Assembly (NCBI GenBank): GCA_009697495.1
Contig: SHUN01000167.1
Coordinates: 1-6,542, forward strand
DNA from: Bryobacterales bacterium
GTDB taxonomy: Bacteria; Acidobacteriota; Terriglobia; Bryobacterales; Bryobacteraceae
Reading direction: 5' to 3'
Length of the DNA: 6,542 nt
Both the position numbers and the translations under genes were made by a program. How positions within the stretch are numbered: position 1 is the stretch's first letter; every line of letters begins with the position of its first letter. This document shows positions 5,377-6,542 of this stretch, piece by piece. The notes beneath the pieces were generated by a model. That model did not search any database, was not told the origin of the DNA, and saw nothing but the letters and a program-made list of their open reading frames with translations.

Positions 5377-6542
5377 CTACTCCGTCGGCTTCGCCTTCTT
5401 CGGCGGCAACAACTTCCCCGGATCATCCCCAACCGGAATCGCAAAATCCACAAACCCCGCCAGCATCTCCTCCCACGATTGATCGCCCCAAAACACTTCC
5501 GCCTTCGGGTCAGGGTTCGAAGGGTTATTCGGCGAGTTATCGAACCATGCCGTTGTCCGCAGAATCGAACCCTTCGGCAACACCAGCGGCTTCTCCATAA
5601 AGTAAGTCATCTGCCAGTTAAAGTCATATTTCGGAACTCGAAGCAGCATCTCTTCCCGCCCGTCCGGATAGGTGACGGAGTACTCCCACGACCGTCCGCG
5701 CAAATGCGAATGCGGAAACATCGACTGCAACACAACGTCATTCTCAATCTTCACCCGCGCATCCACCCGGTGATTCTCCGCGCCCGGCGGAATCCGCAAA
5801 TTCAGGTTCGAAACAAAAGTGTTGATCACCCTTTCCTTCGGCGGTTCTTTCGCAAACACGAATCCAACCTGCGACCGGTCAATTGCCTCTTTCCCGCTCG
5901 CCGTATAATGCATCTGGAAAATAAGATCGGAGCCGGCTTTAATCAGCCGCGCTTGCCCCGGCCGTGTTGCATACGCATCGCCGCCCGGTACATACACTGA
6001 GACCACTTCCATTGCATCCGCCAGATTTAAGTTACCTTGCCCCGTATCCACCGGAGGATGGCGGATCTGCCTTCTCTTCGGCACAAACGGCACCCCAGGT
6101 TGCGCCGCCTTGTGGAACTCCGATCCCGCCGAACGGTTCATCAAAACAATGTGATGCACCACGTCCCTCGCACCCGGTCGCACTTCCGCCTTCTCCACCC
6201 ATTTGTCCTCCGCAAATGGCGCTTTCACCACGAAGTAGGTGTACTCCACCGTCCCTGATGCCGGCACTTTGAAGTCCACGCCCATATCGACCACCGCATC
6301 CGGCGTCCCAATCGTCCAACCCGTCGCAAATTGCCGAGCCGCCGGCGCGTCTTTCGGATTACCTTCTTTGGCCCCATCGTCCACCCAAGCCAAAAGCGTT
6401 TCCCGCTCTTTCGCCGTCAGTGACTTGTCATTCGTGAAATGTCCAATTGACTTATCCGCGAACCACGGCGGCATCTTCCCACCCGCCACCGCCTCCCGGA
6501 TCGCCTTCGCCCACGGACGCGCTTCGGCGTAAGTCATCAGCG
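5377..6542 (-). CDS. Cytochrome c / copper type II (PHM-like) monooxygenase fusion, C-terminal part
   Basis: The frame is open to the window edge, so the N-terminus is missing; the Met at 6537 is internal. Numbering from that Met, residues 1-62 look like the end of a class I cytochrome c domain: KMPPW (Met22 a likely axial haem ligand), then a helix LTAKERETLLAWVDDGAKEG. The CxxCH haem site would lie beyond the window. The rest resembles the two copper domains of ascorbate-dependent monooxygenases such as peptidylglycine hydroxylating monooxygenase. VVHHIVLM gives His128-His129 and QMHYT gives His210, together one copper site. PHSHLRG gives His276 and His278, and SWEEMLAGF gives Met358, together the second site. 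All six expected ligands are present, so activity is plausible; the substrate is unknown. The haem domain may supply electrons in place of ascorbate. The protein ends with a Lys/Pro-rich tail and is probably periplasmic. The TPR gene lies downstream. Confidence 0.88.
   Translation of the reverse strand, partial: LMTYAEARPWAKAIREAVAGGKMPPWFADKSIGHFTNDKSLTAKERETLLAWVDDGAKEGNPKDAPAARQFATGWTIGTPDAVVDMGVDFKVPASGTVEYTYFVVKAPFAEDKWVEKAEVRPGARDVVHHIVLMNRSAGSEFHKAAQPGVPFVPKRRQIRHPPVDTGQGNLNLADAMEVVSVYVPGGDAYATRPGQARLIKAGSDLIFQMHYTASGKEAIDRSQVGFVFAKEPPKERVINTFVSNLNLRIPPGAENHRVDARVKIENDVVLQSMFPHSHLRGRSWEYSVTYPDGREEMLLRVPKYDFNWQMTYFMEKPLVLPKGSILRTTAWFDNSPNNPSNPDPKAEVFWGDQSWEEMLAGFVDFAIPVGDDPGKLLPPKKAKPTE

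Noticed and set aside
5340..5600. An 86-residue Ser/Pro-rich open frame on the + strand at the end of the monooxygenase gene
   Set aside because: It is antisense to the conserved copper-domain C-terminus and is a low-complexity shadow.

Overview
The window looks like a chromosomal fragment of a GC-rich acidobacterium of the Solibacter/Bryobacter type. This is inferred from the gene families and is not proven. The clues are a DUF4331 protein, a DUF4198 protein beside a HupE/UreJ-type permease, a Tat-exported iduronate-sulfatase-like enzyme, and a cytochrome c/copper monooxygenase fusion. I see no tRNA, rRNA, CRISPR array, insertion sequence or phage gene.

Bases 1-4441 are read on the + strand. 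In order they hold the C-terminal half of a DUF4331 protein (cut by the window start), a secreted DUF4198 protein, a HupE/UreJ-type metal permease whose reading frame breaks at a run of seven G, a Tat-exported sulfatase, and a small secreted Dabb-like (alpha/beta barrel) protein. Spacing is tight from the first gene to the sulfatase (26 nt, a TGATG stop/start overlap, 20 nt), so these genes are probably one transcript. The Dabb-like gene follows after 35 nt with its own strong ribosome binding site.

Bases 4463-6542 are read on the - strand. They hold a secreted TPR-like protein and, upstream of it, the C-terminal part of a cytochrome c/PHM-like copper monooxygenase that runs off the window end. 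The two convergent blocks meet at a 12-bp hairpin that overlaps the last codons of the TPR gene. A 125-nt AT-rich gap separates the two - strand genes.

The common theme is the envelope: every complete gene start in the window encodes a signal peptide or Tat signal. The DUF4331-DUF4198-HupE/UreJ cluster plausibly handles a transition metal (nickel, cobalt or copper) at the outer face of the inner membrane. The DUF4198 protein and the HupE N-terminal domain are both predicted to have histidine as their first mature residue. The most notable observation is the permease frame break. It falls at the border between the soluble and membrane domains, and a Shine-Dalgarno plus TTG start sits right at the resulting stop codon. 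It could be a sequencing error, a decaying gene, slippage, or a real gene split.
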